64,000 nucleotides of DNA from Phanerochaete sordida. Lineage: Eukaryota > Basidiomycota > Agaricomycetes > Polyporales > Phanerochaetaceae. Below the pieces are notes generated by a model. The model searched no databases. It saw nothing but the letters and a program-made list of their open reading frames with translations, and had not been told where the DNA came from. The translations under genes and the position numbers were made by a program. The stretch is taken from contig BPQB01000010.1 in assembly GCA_019973155.2 (NCBI GenBank), forward strand, positions 124,001 through 188,000, read 5' to 3'. Below are positions 44,291 through 54,102 of the stretch, piece by piece (position 1 is the stretch's first letter; each line of letters begins with the position of its first letter).

Positions 44291-47200
44291 GCTGCCAGGC
44301 CAGCCGGACGCGGGGGTGCACGGGCAGCGAGAGCTACGCCTGTCCGGGCGGACGCCTTGAGGGTCACACGTCTCGTTATGAGGAAGAGCTCGCTAAGGGT
44401 GCGGCGTCGCCGGACAGGGCCGCTGGGCTGGAGAGGTTGTCGCCTGTCGTTCTGTCGTCCTCCGCTGTGCTGTCTTGGTTCGTTTCATGTTGTAGTTACC
44501 TGCATTCTCTATCCATACTTGTTCACGCGACGGGGCTCGTGGTGCGCAAAATAGCGGGTGTGTGTATGGTACAAGGAGCCGCAGCAGACGGTAGAGGCGG
44601 GGGTGCGTACAAGACAGCCTTCAATTGCCTATGTAAAGCAGGCAGCTGGCTGGGCCTCACAAGGCCATGATTCAGGTAGACCGCTCCGACTCCGACGTCG
44701 GCCTTCGGTGCGCGACGCACCGGTACCCATAATGACATTCACCGAGCCGTTCGTCCTAGGACGTGCTGGCCGCGGGCTTGCAGGACCGTTAGCTGGAAAC
44801 TGTCAAGCCAGCACAGCGAAGCTCTAGACGAATCGATGACACACCGTCCGACCGTCACGCCTTGACTGGCGTACAAGATGATGCAGATAGCCAGGAGCCT
44901 CGCCCGCACCGTTAACAGCTGTTGGAAGACCGTCTGCAGCAGACCGTCCAGACCCTGCGGGGCAGTCCAGCGGCGAGGGTCGCCCGTCGTTTTCGGGAAA
45001 GAAGCACGACGGGACCTGCGTACGATGTGCACCTGGGGATCCCAGGATTGTAAGTATGCTCGCTGTCCGAACATTCCTTCCCACGCCCGCGCCGCCTGGA
45101 ACGGCCCTGGAAGCACGGTTACGTGGCGCGGAGCAGCGTCCGGCTGTGCCTCGGCGAGAGGAGCCTGGGCTGCGCGGGAGGGTGCAGGCAAGGTTCGGGT
45201 GCGCTGCCGCGCCCTGCGCCACATTTCTCGGGGGCTTTGCGGGGGCGGAAAGGGTGGCGAGCTTACGCGACGGGGCGGGCTTGTCGGCAGGCCGGAGGTG
45301 ACGCGCCAGCCTCCGATGCGCCGTGGCGTGCCGTGGGACGGAGGTCGAGCCTCGTTCGGGCTTGTGTCCTGCACGTCGTGGCGGTATCGGCGGCTCGTGC
45401 GGGGCGTGGTAATTGCGAAATGCTTTATGGTTCGGGGGGACGGTATGTGCGGATATGTGGGAATATCGCTATAGCATTCCTTGCATGTGTTATCTGTGGG
45501 CTGACGTAGATAGCAACCTGAGGCCTTGCAGTCTGGTGAGTCACAATTTGAAGTGTAAAGCTTTGAAGGTGCATCAACAAACCCACTGTACTGCGCGCAG
45601 AGTGGAATGATCATCGCACGCCGTTGGGAGTCGCCCGGCTTATCGTATCGCTCCAGACTCGTGATAGCAGGGATGCTACAGACTCCGCGCGCGTATACGG
45701 TTTGGAGGGTCGGTCGGCGGCCGCCCCGATGCCCACGGGTTGATCTCAAATGTGGACTGTATTGACGTCAGCGGAATCGTGAGTGTAGCAGGGACCCTGC
45801 TGAGGTTTGCCAATCGCACGTAATTCAATCTGGCTTGTGGATAACTGGATATCCAGGGTGCGCTGCGAACCCGTAACACAGCTTTCGACCTTGTGCAAGG
45901 CTAGAAGCACGTCAATATATCAGTCGGATTAATGTAAATCAGGAGTACGTTACCTGCGTATCTAATCGTGGCATAGCTCGATGCCCCACTCTACGAAGCA
46001 AAGCAGCGTTGCAAGCTGCATGTGTAGCCCGCGGAACGTTGCTGCTCCCCGCAGCGACCTCGGAGCACGGTGCTAAAGCCCGCCGCTCGAAGGAACCGTA
46101 GCACTGATCGGATGCATTCAGAACGATGATATCATCGTGGGCACTCGTGTTCCCTGCTCATAGAAGGTCAGCGAGATACACTGCAGGATCGTCGCACACG
46201 CACGGGGACGAAAACATATGCAACAGAGGCGACCCCGGGCGAACGTTGCTGCGGTGGCGGGCGCCGGGCTCCGCGGGCGAACTCTACGTGTGGCGTCCCC
46301 GCACGGCGGGGGGCCAGTAGCCGCATACGGGTTGGCGTGCGGACCACAGTCGGCGCGGGGGCCTGATCGGACGAAGGCCGTCTGCGTCATCTGAGTGCTG
46401 GAAAATGGTGCGAATGCACCAGAAGACAGACGCTATGCACGGGCGGCGTGTAGGAAGCACTGATCACAACACCTCGCGGCGGCCGTACGTGGTTCGCGGT
46501 GTGCGAAGCACAGGAGAAAGTATCATGCTCGCCCGATGTGGGCGCGCCGATCCTCTGCTAGGATGAACGCAGGCCCGTTGGAGAGTGCATAGCTGTTGGG
46601 TTACCAAAGTGTCAGGTTGGTTGCTCCTGTCGACGCGCTTTGCAAATAGGTAGAGTGTGGATATCCGGGATCTGTCAAGTATCTGACCTGTTCGTAGAAA
46701 GGTTCAGTCGAGGCACATTCAAAGAGGGGTGTCAACGTGGCGCTAGAGAAGTTGAACATGATAGCACGAGTGTGGCGCACCAGCTGCGGCAACATGAGGC
46801 CGGTGCACGATGTACGGACGCCCGTGGGAACAGAAACTCGCCTGCTGCGACCAGTGTACGTCCGCTGGCTACACAGCAACTGATGCCGAGCATTCTGCGA
46901 TGCGCGTCAGGTTCATTAAGGTTGGCAACGCGAGCGGAGAGACATACCGCGCCGACGGTGATACGCAGTCGACAATGCAGCGGGCGGTGCTCCGAGGCCA
47001 TGCGGACGGCTCTTGAGTCATGTCCGCGCAGAGCTTCGCAAGGACGCCGTGCAATGCGTTCGCCGCAGCAGCGAGATGGCTCTGCGTCCTGCCATAGCGA
47101 GCGAGAAAAATTAAAATGAACAGGGCTGAATAATCCTGACGTCGTAGACCAACCGTGGGAGCTGCGGGAGAAGGGGAGAAGACATCGCGTCACACGCGGA

Positions 47201-47544
47201 GGGAGCAAGGTGAAGATATAGCAGCATATTCCATTGAGGTTTTGCATATGGGGTACACACACATAGCGATAGCGATGGGCATGGGAGCAGCGTATTAAGG
47301 CACGGCTGAAGGGGGGAAATAAGGATACAGATAAATAAGGGAATGCAATTAGTGCAGGGTCGTGTGGTTGATGTATGTCTTGTGCTGGCGAAGCCAGCTC
47401 TTTGCAATGCGTAGTGCATTGGGTAGTTGGTTGTACAGGTTTACTTTTCGGCGGCGGGTCTGGGCATTGACGAGCGTCAGCAGAGCCCGTCGCGAACGTG
47501 CGGGGAAAACCAACCTAGAGCCCGCTTTCGCCCAACGTGACGCG
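44291..47544. other. Gene-poor interval of 3.25 kb
   Basis: No gene is convincing. GC-rich sequence around 44.7-45.5 kb keeps several frames open at once (336 codons on the minus strand, 44739-45749; 198 on plus, 44878-45474), which argues that the openness is compositional. Two minus-strand pieces, 45676-45879 (ending RTPPNRIRARSL-like) and 46601-46879 (containing LTPLFECASTEPFYEQVRYL), look more protein-like but stand alone. No terminal repeats, target-site duplications or transposase motifs were seen. Confidence 0.5.
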
Positions 47545-47763
47545 TCATGAGCGGTACGACCGCCGACTACTGCCCGACGACAGCGCAGGAGATGCCAATT
47601 GCCGGCTCTCCATTATGCGCGCGAAGAGCTCCTGTCGCTTCCTGTCCTCCGTCTCCTGCTGCCTGGCGAGCAGCGTGGGGTCTGGTGCAGACGTGCTGCT
47701 GGGGAAGTAGTAGCGGTCGAGGGTGGGGGCGCGAGGGCGCGTCGTGTGGTGACGGGTGGACAT
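47545..47763 (-). CDS. Small 72-residue basic protein, unknown
   Basis: Single-exon ORF. The preferred start is the Met at 47763 (MSTRHHTTRPRAP), because a TATA-like TATATAA lies just upstream of the alternative Met at 47832, which would leave that Met almost no leader. The sequence DRYYFPSSTSAPDPTLLARQ, QETEDRKRQELFARIMESRQ then a Ser/Arg tail (SSGSSRRSYRS) suggests a short amphipathic helix with flexible ends. Not recognised; coding status is supported by composition and promoter position only. Confidence 0.45.
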   Translation of the reverse strand: MSTRHHTTRPRAPTLDRYYFPSSTSAPDPTLLARQQETEDRKRQELFARIMESRQLASPALSSGSSRRSYRS

Positions 47764-48654
47764 GTTGATAGGTGTTGGTTGAAGTTGGTTGGGCGTTGGG
47801 AGGTGTGGGTTGAAGTTGAGTTCGGCGTGCATTCAGGAGCGGCAGGTTATATAGCATCATCGGCACAGCCACTCCCGCCGTTCGGTTGGGCGCAACAATT
47901 GTGGCTGGCAACCTGGATATGATTCATGGGACACGAGTCGCTTGTGTGAAACCTACGACGGTAAGGTTCAAACTGGGGTGGCAGATAGACAAGGGGCCCT
48001 AGAATCGCCGATGAAGGGAAGGTTGCCTTGACGGCCTGACGGTTTGATTCGCGACCGCGCCCAAGGGGCAAGTGCTCTCAGGAGCCAAGTGTTGAGAACC
48101 TTGTCCTATCATGGGATAGCAGTCACAGATCCTGGATATCTATGTCGTTGCTGATCCTCTGTGTTGGTTGGCGGGGAGTTCGACGCCGGCGAACGTTGTC
48201 GTCATCCGGGGAGATGAAGGTTCCGCATGCGCGAGTCCAGAGCAAGTCAGAGATAAGACACGAAGATGTCGGGAGCACATGTCAGCGACCGGGCAGGGTA
48301 AGTGGATGGGACGGAGGGCCCTGGTGGGAGACGTGCGAGTGACAGTCGGCGAGAGTCAACCAGCGACGCCGCTTTCGGCGCGGCCGCCACGTGCGGCACG
48401 AGGCGCCCAATCCATCTTTTAGGCGCCTACTGCTCCGTTCAAAGTTGTTCCTCGCCGTCCTCGACGTCCGCCGCCCCTGGTCTCAAAACTCCCCGCAGTT
48501 CGTATTCTATGCTTGTCGTGCTGCATATAAGCTGATTTGAATCCCCGCAGAACGCAACTCTCGTGGTCGCGTTTTCTGTGACCGTCCTGGATCTTATCCT
48601 GTCCCTTCCCCTACCTCAGCTCTGGATATCATAACGGGCCTCTCAGGTATCTCA
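47764..48654. other. Divergent intergenic region (72-residue ORF / 923-codon gene)
   Basis: A minus-strand TATATAA is near 47849-47855, and a plus-strand TATAAG is at 48526-48531 upstream of the 48655-51426 gene. I see no other supported gene. Confidence 0.5.
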
Positions 48655-51426
48655 ATGCGTCCTTCTTCACTTGCCTCACACCGTCTTACAAACGTACACA
48701 AGGTGCAACGCCGTGGAATGCCAGACGGAAACGTCGCAGAACCGCACGATGACTTCGAGACTGACTCCCTCTTTGGCTCGCCCCCGCCCTCACCGGGCAG
48801 AGGTAGATCTTCGTCTCCGCTAGCTCTGCCTGGTGGGCAGAACAGCGTGCACAACGTGGGGACCCTTGCACTTCCTGGTTCCCATTTGTATTCTGAACTG
48901 CCGTCAGTACCTCCGCCAGCGCCCGTAAATCCGAGCACCAGTGTCGCGCGGCAGCGCTCACAACCTCCGGCACCTACGCAGCATCCCCCGCCACTCAGGT
49001 CCGCCACTGTACCGCCTACCCCTGCTGTACCTGCCTCATGTCCCGTTCCGCCCCTGCGGAAGAAAAAGCGCGCGAGCAGGCGGACAACACCAGGCTCTGA
49101 TGCTCGGCCAACTCCCCCTCCGATCGAGCTTCCCTCCCCCAGCGACCCACCGCCTGCCAACTTCCTTCGCAACCAACAGGCTCTTTTGGGCCATGCAGGG
49201 CTTGTAAGCGGTGTTCATCCCGCAAATTTGTCCTTGCAGAGGCATCTCCGCGGCAAGACACCGCAGAATCCAATTGTCGTCGAAGATGAAGACGATCAGC
49301 CGACTATTGGTCGCCGTCCACCGCAGTCTGCGCCGTCCACCAGCAGGCTGCCTGTGCCGTCCAGCGAGGAGATCTTGCAGAATCTGGTGAAACAAAAGAA
49401 CCTCATCCCCGTCATGGATGCTCTGGTCCGTCTTGTCGCTGGGTCTGCCGTTCCTGCCCCGACGCCGCCCTCCGGCACATTCCATGTTCCTATCGCTCCC
49501 CCATCGCACGGTCAAGCAACGCACCAGCCGTACCCTTATCCATATTATCCATATCATTACGCATATCCTCCTTACTATTACTCTTACCCCTACGGCTATA
49601 CCTATCCGTATGCTTCCTCCCCCTACCAACCGCCGCCTGCTCCTACAACCTCTACGGACCAACCTCAGATCAAGAAGCGGAAATTGAGCCATGTTCCTGC
49701 CGGTGCAAGCGAGTGGGACGTCCCGTATCCGTTTCCTGACGGCCAAGGTCCTCCCGACTATTATCAAAATTGGCAGAAGCTCCGGGGGCAGCAGTTGGTT
49801 GAGGATCTGGTGGGGCTTGTCAAGAGCGCGGCGAAGAAGGCAGCGGTGCAGAAGGTACAGGGCGAGGGGAGCTCAGGGCCGGCGATTGGGTCGGTGGAGT
49901 ACTATCGGGAGAGGGTGCTGAGACATTACCAGCCACAAGGAAGATACGAAGGACAGCCAACACCACAGCCAGCGCCGTCGCCTGCGGTGACTCCAGCACG
50001 TTCCTCTACGGCCAGCAAAGAAGCGGTCGTTCATTCCGAACCTACGCCACCAAGCCATGAAGATCATGCGAGAATCGCGGTCAAAGTACAGCACCCGACC
50101 CCAGCTGTACCTTCCCCGCCCATGGAAGGCCTTGTCCCGCCTCCAACCACCGCCTCGCCTGTCCTGCGTGCGCCCGCAGCTTCGCCGCATGCCGTGTCAA
50201 CAGCAACGGAAACACAGAGGCTTACCCATGCTGTACCAGAAGGCGTTCATGAAGAGCCTAGTCAAGCTGCGTCGGCAAACACCTGCGAAGCAACGCCGGA
50301 TCAAACCCTCGCGCAAATAGCAGACAACACGCAACACAACATCGACGACTTGCTCGCGATCTTCAACGACCTGCCTGCGCAAGACATAGACGCGCTCCTG
50401 AGCTCGACGGACTTCTCTTCCATCAACCCAGAGGACTTCGGCTTTGGTGCTGCGTTTGACATGACGGGCTTGTCCCCTGCAGACGGCGAGGCTGGTGTTG
50501 GTCAGGAAGCAGAAGCAGCAGCCAGTACGTCAGCCGCCGACCCGCATCCGTTCGATATCGACTTCGGCTTCGATCCTTCAATACCCCTGGACATGAACAT
50601 CGATCCTGAACTGCTGGCTCTCTCGCACCCAGGCCCACCTCCCCCCACAGCTTCTGAGGCGGCACCACAGCCCGCAGCGGAGAAGCCGACTGTGCAGATA
50701 TCGAACATGGCCTCAGGAAGCGGGGCACCGCCGACGCCCACGCTGGTGGGCTCGCCGATGTCGCACGCGGACTTCGACCCGCCGACGCCGGAGTGGAATT
50801 TCCAGTTTCCCGAGCCAGACATCGCGGGGTCCGAGAGAGCAGGCAGCGAGGCAAGGAGCGAACAAGGTGGGTCCACGATTCGCGGCACTCTCAGACGACA
50901 GGTGTTGACCAGGAACGCGCGCCGTGTAGACGCGCCGCAGGAGACGCCGAAGGACAAGGGCAAGGCGCGCGCCGCCGCGGCCATCGACGTCGACCGCGCA
51001 GACACGCCCGTGCCCGTGGACGTGCCCGGCGCAGGCACCGCGAGCCGCGGCTCGGAGGCCCCCGACGCGTCCACGCGCCGCCAGTTCGACATCCCGACGA
51101 TGCCGGAGTGGGCGCCTCCGCCGCCGCCGTTCACGGTGCTCGACGTGCTCGGGCCGCTGCGTAAGACACTCGAGGCGTACCTGCCCGCACAGCGCTCGCG
51201 TGTGCCGTCGCTGCTCGTCGCGCCGCCTGCCGTGCCCGCGAAGCCGGCGGGCGCGACCCAGGCGAAAGACCGCGAGGACATCCTCCGGCGCGCGCGCGCG
51301 ATGCGGGCGCAGCTCCAGGAGGAGATCGAGCGCGCCAAGGTCGAGCTGTGGGAGACGGCGATGGAGGGCGGGTGTCTTGCTGTGCTCGCGAAGGAGCGGG
51401 ACAAGTTGGTTGAGAAGAAATCCTGA
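48655..51426 (+). CDS. Large disordered protein with NLS and acidic activation-like region (putative transcriptional regulator)
   Basis: Uninterrupted 923-codon frame, unusual here because most neighbours carry many introns. The true start may be the Met at 48718 (MPDGNVAEPHDDFETDSLFG), since the first 21 residues look like leader sequence. Order: Pro/Ser-rich N-terminus with SLFGSPPPSPGRG; basic NLS-like PLRKKKRASRR; a helical block SEEILQNLVKQKNLIPVMDA; a Tyr/Pro tract (YPYPYYPYHYAYPPYYY, about 49525-49630); second NLS-like QIKKRKLS followed by WDVPYPFPDGQGPPDYYQNW; acidic hydrophobic segment NIDDLLAIFNDLPAQDIDAL and DFSSINPEDFGFGAAFDM, like acidic transactivation domains; C-terminal coiled coil (LRRARAMRAQLQEEIERAK) ending LVEKKS. 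No DNA-binding domain is recognised. A role in nuclear gene regulation is inference. Confidence 0.75.
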   Translation: MRPSSLASHRLTNVHKVQRRGMPDGNVAEPHDDFETDSLFGSPPPSPGRGRSSSPLALPGGQNSVHNVGTLALPGSHLYSELPSVPPPAPVNPSTSVARQRSQPPAPTQHPPPLRSATVPPTPAVPASCPVPPLRKKKRASRRTTPGSDARPTPPPIELPSPSDPPPANFLRNQQALLGHAGLVSGVHPANLSLQRHLRGKTPQNPIVVEDEDDQPTIGRRPPQSAPSTSRLPVPSSEEILQNLVKQKNLIPVMDALVRLVAGSAVPAPTPPSGTFHVPIAPPSHGQATHQPYPYPYYPYHYAYPPYYYSYPYGYTYPYASSPYQPPPAPTTSTDQPQIKKRKLSHVPAGASEWDVPYPFPDGQGPPDYYQNWQKLRGQQLVEDLVGLVKSAAKKAAVQKVQGEGSSGPAIGSVEYYRERVLRHYQPQGRYEGQPTPQPAPSPAVTPARSSTASKEAVVHSEPTPPSHEDHARIAVKVQHPTPAVPSPPMEGLVPPPTTASPVLRAPAASPHAVSTATETQRLTHAVPEGVHEEPSQAASANTCEATPDQTLAQIADNTQHNIDDLLAIFNDLPAQDIDALLSSTDFSSINPEDFGFGAAFDMTGLSPADGEAGVGQEAEAAASTSAADPHPFDIDFGFDPSIPLDMNIDPELLALSHPGPPPPTASEAAPQPAAEKPTVQISNMASGSGAPPTPTLVGSPMSHADFDPPTPEWNFQFPEPDIAGSERAGSEARSEQGGSTIRGTLRRQVLTRNARRVDAPQETPKDKGKARAAAAIDVDRADTPVPVDVPGAGTASRGSEAPDASTRRQFDIPTMPEWAPPPPPFTVLDVLGPLRKTLEAYLPAQRSRVPSLLVAPPAVPAKPAGATQAKDREDILRRARAMRAQLQEEIERAKVELWETAMEGGCLAVLAKERDKLVEKKS

Positions 51427-51612
51427 CGCGCACGTACCACGCATTCCGTTGCACGCACTGTATGCTATGCATCAACTAACTACTGTAAACACAATATGCA
51501 GACATGTTGAAAGCTGAAGCATCCTGGTAAATTGAGTGGTGTGGTAACATCAACGTGCGAGTGAATAGCATGGCGACAGAGAGCAATGTGGGTGAGTAAG
51601 CTGACGGCGACC

Positions 51613-52738
51613 TTAGGCCGCGTTTTCCTTGTCGCGATCTGCGACCCTCGGAGCCATCTCGTACTTGTCGAAGCCTTGCGAGGCCTGCACGACGTCGTCG
51701 GGCGCGTCAGGCTCGAGGTGTCCTTGGGCGTTTCTCCGCGCCCTGGATGGAATGAGTAAGGCTCGGCGGCATGACACCGACCGAACGACACGCACCGGAA
51801 GAACGTGTAAGAGAGGACGACGTCGTCCAGGTTTCTGCAGGTGGGGTCGTCGAGGATGTCCTTGTCGATGAAGAAGAGCAGGGGCATGTCGACTTCTTCG
51901 CCGGCAAGCAGCTTCTGCTCCTCGAAGCAGAAACACTCGACCTTGGCGAAGTACGGGGCGACCTAGAGTATAGATACACGAATATGAGAGCTTGAGGAGA
52001 GCCTGCAGTTTTGAACGCACCCTGTCGGGCGTGACGTTGTACGTCGCAATCCCAATGATGTCCTTTTCGGAGGTGTTCCTCGCCTTGTAGAACGCGAGGC
52101 TGCTCTCGCCGGGCAGCACGCTGATGTGCTTCTGCTGCGGTACGAAGGACCACGGGAGCGAGTCCGACTTGTCCGCGTTGAAGTGCACCTTAATGCGCTT
52201 CGCCTCCTCGACGGGCACCATCCGGTCTGCCTCGAACTTGCCCATGCCGACCTTGGGTGTCCCGGCGAAGCCCGTCGCAGCGCAGAACATGCGGTACAGC
52301 GGCACGGCGGCGTATGTCACGCCGACACCAACGATGATCTGGGTGCGATATTTGGTGAGCATGTGCGGAGGAGCGGACGCGGACGCGGACGCAGGCGTAC
52401 CACGGCGGTGGTGTACATGAGCAGGCTCCTGTTCCGCCTCCGGTACATCTCATCTCGAGATGCGAAAGCCTGCTGAGGGCTTATGGGCCGTTGCGGTGGA
52501 GGCTGTTGAGTCGAGCTGCTCGACGAGGAAGACGGGCCTGCTTCCGTAGCATACCGCCTGCCCTGTGCGGGGTGTCGTCGGACGCTGTTATTGACGGACC
52601 ATGCTCTGTACTATGAGAAGTCAGCGGAGACTATAGACAATAACAAGGATGACATACGGAACAAGGCCGGGTGGTCAGACGGGCAGCTGCGCCCTCGCAC
52701 CGCTGAGCAGCGAGCCGGAGGTGGGGGAAGAAGTTCAT
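51613..52738 (-). CDS. cox11: Cytochrome c oxidase assembly protein COX11 (CtaG)
   Basis: Inner-membrane copper chaperone that delivers copper to the CuB site of COX1. The first exon starts at 52738 and encodes a classic presequence (MNFFPHLRLAAQRCEGAAAR). An intron of about 47 bp (GTATGT...CATAG) joins to YRAWSVNNSVRRHPAQGRRY, a probable processing site, and a Ser/Gln/Pro linker. The membrane helix (NRSLLMYTTAV then IIVGVGVTYAAVPLYRMFC) is split by an intron containing a hexamer repeat. The copper domain shows GTPKVGMGKFEADRM, DSLPWSFVPQQ, GESSLAFYKARN, TYNVTPDRVAPYFAKVECFC (Cys-Phe-Cys copper site), EEVDMPLLFFIDKDILDD and VVLSYTFFRARR. It ends RDKENAA. Divergent with the DNAJC8-like gene; 97 bp separate the start codons. 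Confidence 0.93.
52373..52396. repeat. GCGGAC hexamer repeat in COX11 intron
   Basis: Three exact GCGGAC units and one degenerate unit lie inside the intron that splits the COX11 transmembrane segment; the length is divisible by six so copy changes would alter only intron length. Confidence 0.7.
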
Positions 52739-52835
52739 GAAGGGCAGCCGACGGCGCCTACCACACCTTGCTCTCTCCCGCCACCCCGCTCGACCGCCCG
52801 CGGCATACCGGTCCCTACAGTCGTTACCAGCCACC
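52739..52835. promoter_or_regulatory. Compact bidirectional promoter (COX11 / DNAJC8-like)
   Basis: Only 97 bp separate two divergent start codons, so both 5' leaders and core promoters must lie here or overlap the partner's first exon. No TATA box is visible. Confidence 0.7.
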
Positions 52836-53888
52836 ATGTCCGAGCGAGCCTCGTCTTCCACGTCTGCGGCGCCGAGCAAGTCTGCGACCCCGGCCGTCGA
52901 CGATGTCGACATCGACAAGCTGCTCAATCGCGAGGCGACGGCGTTCCAGCGCGAGATGGAGGTCGAGCGCATCCTCAAGGCCTTCAAGCTCAAGTGCGTG
53001 TCATTCACGCCTCCCCCTGCTCAAGTTGCTAAACTGCAATAGCCCATACGAGATCCTCGACATAGACGAGAACGCCAAGCCCGAAGAGATAAAGAAGAAG
53101 TACAGACAGCTCTCGCTCTGTGAGCATCTACCCTCACCTTCCACCGCCAAGGGCCGTAGGCTGCGCTTCCCCCGAGGCCCGTCGCCCACGTCCCCTGCGC
53201 GTTTCCTTGAGTGATGTGGTCAGTTGAACGAAGCACGCTAAACGTACGTTACCCGTGTCCTAGTCATCCATCCTGACAAGACCTCCCATGCTCGTGCTCC
53301 AGATGCCTTTGATCTCCTCAAGAAGGTCAGTCGCGTCAGTGTTTGCACAGTTATGTATACTCATATGGTATACTCAGGCGGAGTCCGAGCTGTCCGAAGA
53401 GGCGAAGCGAGAGGAGCTCGACGCCGTCATTAAGCAGGCTCGCGTGACGCTCCTCAAGGAGATGAACCTCCCGACGACGCTTGAGGACAATGATTCAAAG
53501 CTTAAGGGATTGACGCCGCCATGGAAGCAGCAGCTCCGTGCCAAATCGAAGGAGTTGCTGATAGAGGAGGAAGTCCGGAGACGAAAGTGCGTGTGCCGCC
53601 CTCGCGCATATATGCATTGTCTGAAGCTGGGATGTGTAGGGCTGTCAAGATGAACTTGGCCAATGAGGGTCTTGAGGCTCGCAAGAAAGAAGACGAAGTC
53701 AATGCCAGGAAGCGGAAGGCCGAGGATGAAGCCACCTGGGAAGGTAAACTGTATTGCCACCGAATCCACGCATATATGCTGATGAGGTCAAACGTTCAGC
53801 TGGAAGGGAACAGAGAGTCGGCAGCTGGAGGAACTTCACTAGCGGCAAGAACAAGAAAAAGAAGCAGAAGACCGCGATCCTTGGCTAA
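52836..53888 (+). CDS. DNAJC8-like J-domain splicing-associated protein
   Basis: Nuclear J-domain protein of the DNAJC8 (spf31) family, associated with the spliceosome. Start at 52836 (MSERASSSTSAAPSKS). Exons: DIDKLLNREATAFQREMEVE, RILKAFKL; NPYEILDIDENAKPEEIKKK, YRQLSL; FIHPDKTSHARAPDAFDLLK (intact HPD); AESELSEEAKREELDAVIKQ, ARVTLLKEMNLP, PPWKQQLRAKSKELLIEEEV; AVKMNLANEGLEARKKEDEV; and a final exon GSWRNFTSGKNKKKKQK ending TAILG. Five GT-AG introns are set by frame continuity. The WRNF block and lysine-rich tail are typical of the family's C-terminus. About 230 residues, complete. Confidence 0.92.
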
Positions 53889-54102
53889 GAACAAGGTGCA
53901 TGCACAAGTATGTCACCGTTCACGTTTACTACAGCTATGCGCAATCGCTTACGTTGGCATAAGGGACACATTACCTTAGAAGTTGTACGATTTCACACAA
54001 TGTCGAGGACTGTATCGGCTATACCAGAGGAAACTATAATACATGCATACCATCCAAACATTTCTCATCCCATTTCTCACCGAGTAGGTAGGTGTCCCCA
54101 GG
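53889..54102. other. Short intergenic region between convergent genes
   Basis: 3' flanks of the DNAJC8-like gene and RMI1; somewhat AT-rich. Nothing else is seen. Confidence 0.5.

Noticed and set aside
44739..45749. 336-codon minus-strand ORF
   Set aside because: Other frames in the same stretch are also open for 130-200 codons, the product is Arg/Pro-rich and no splice or domain supports it.
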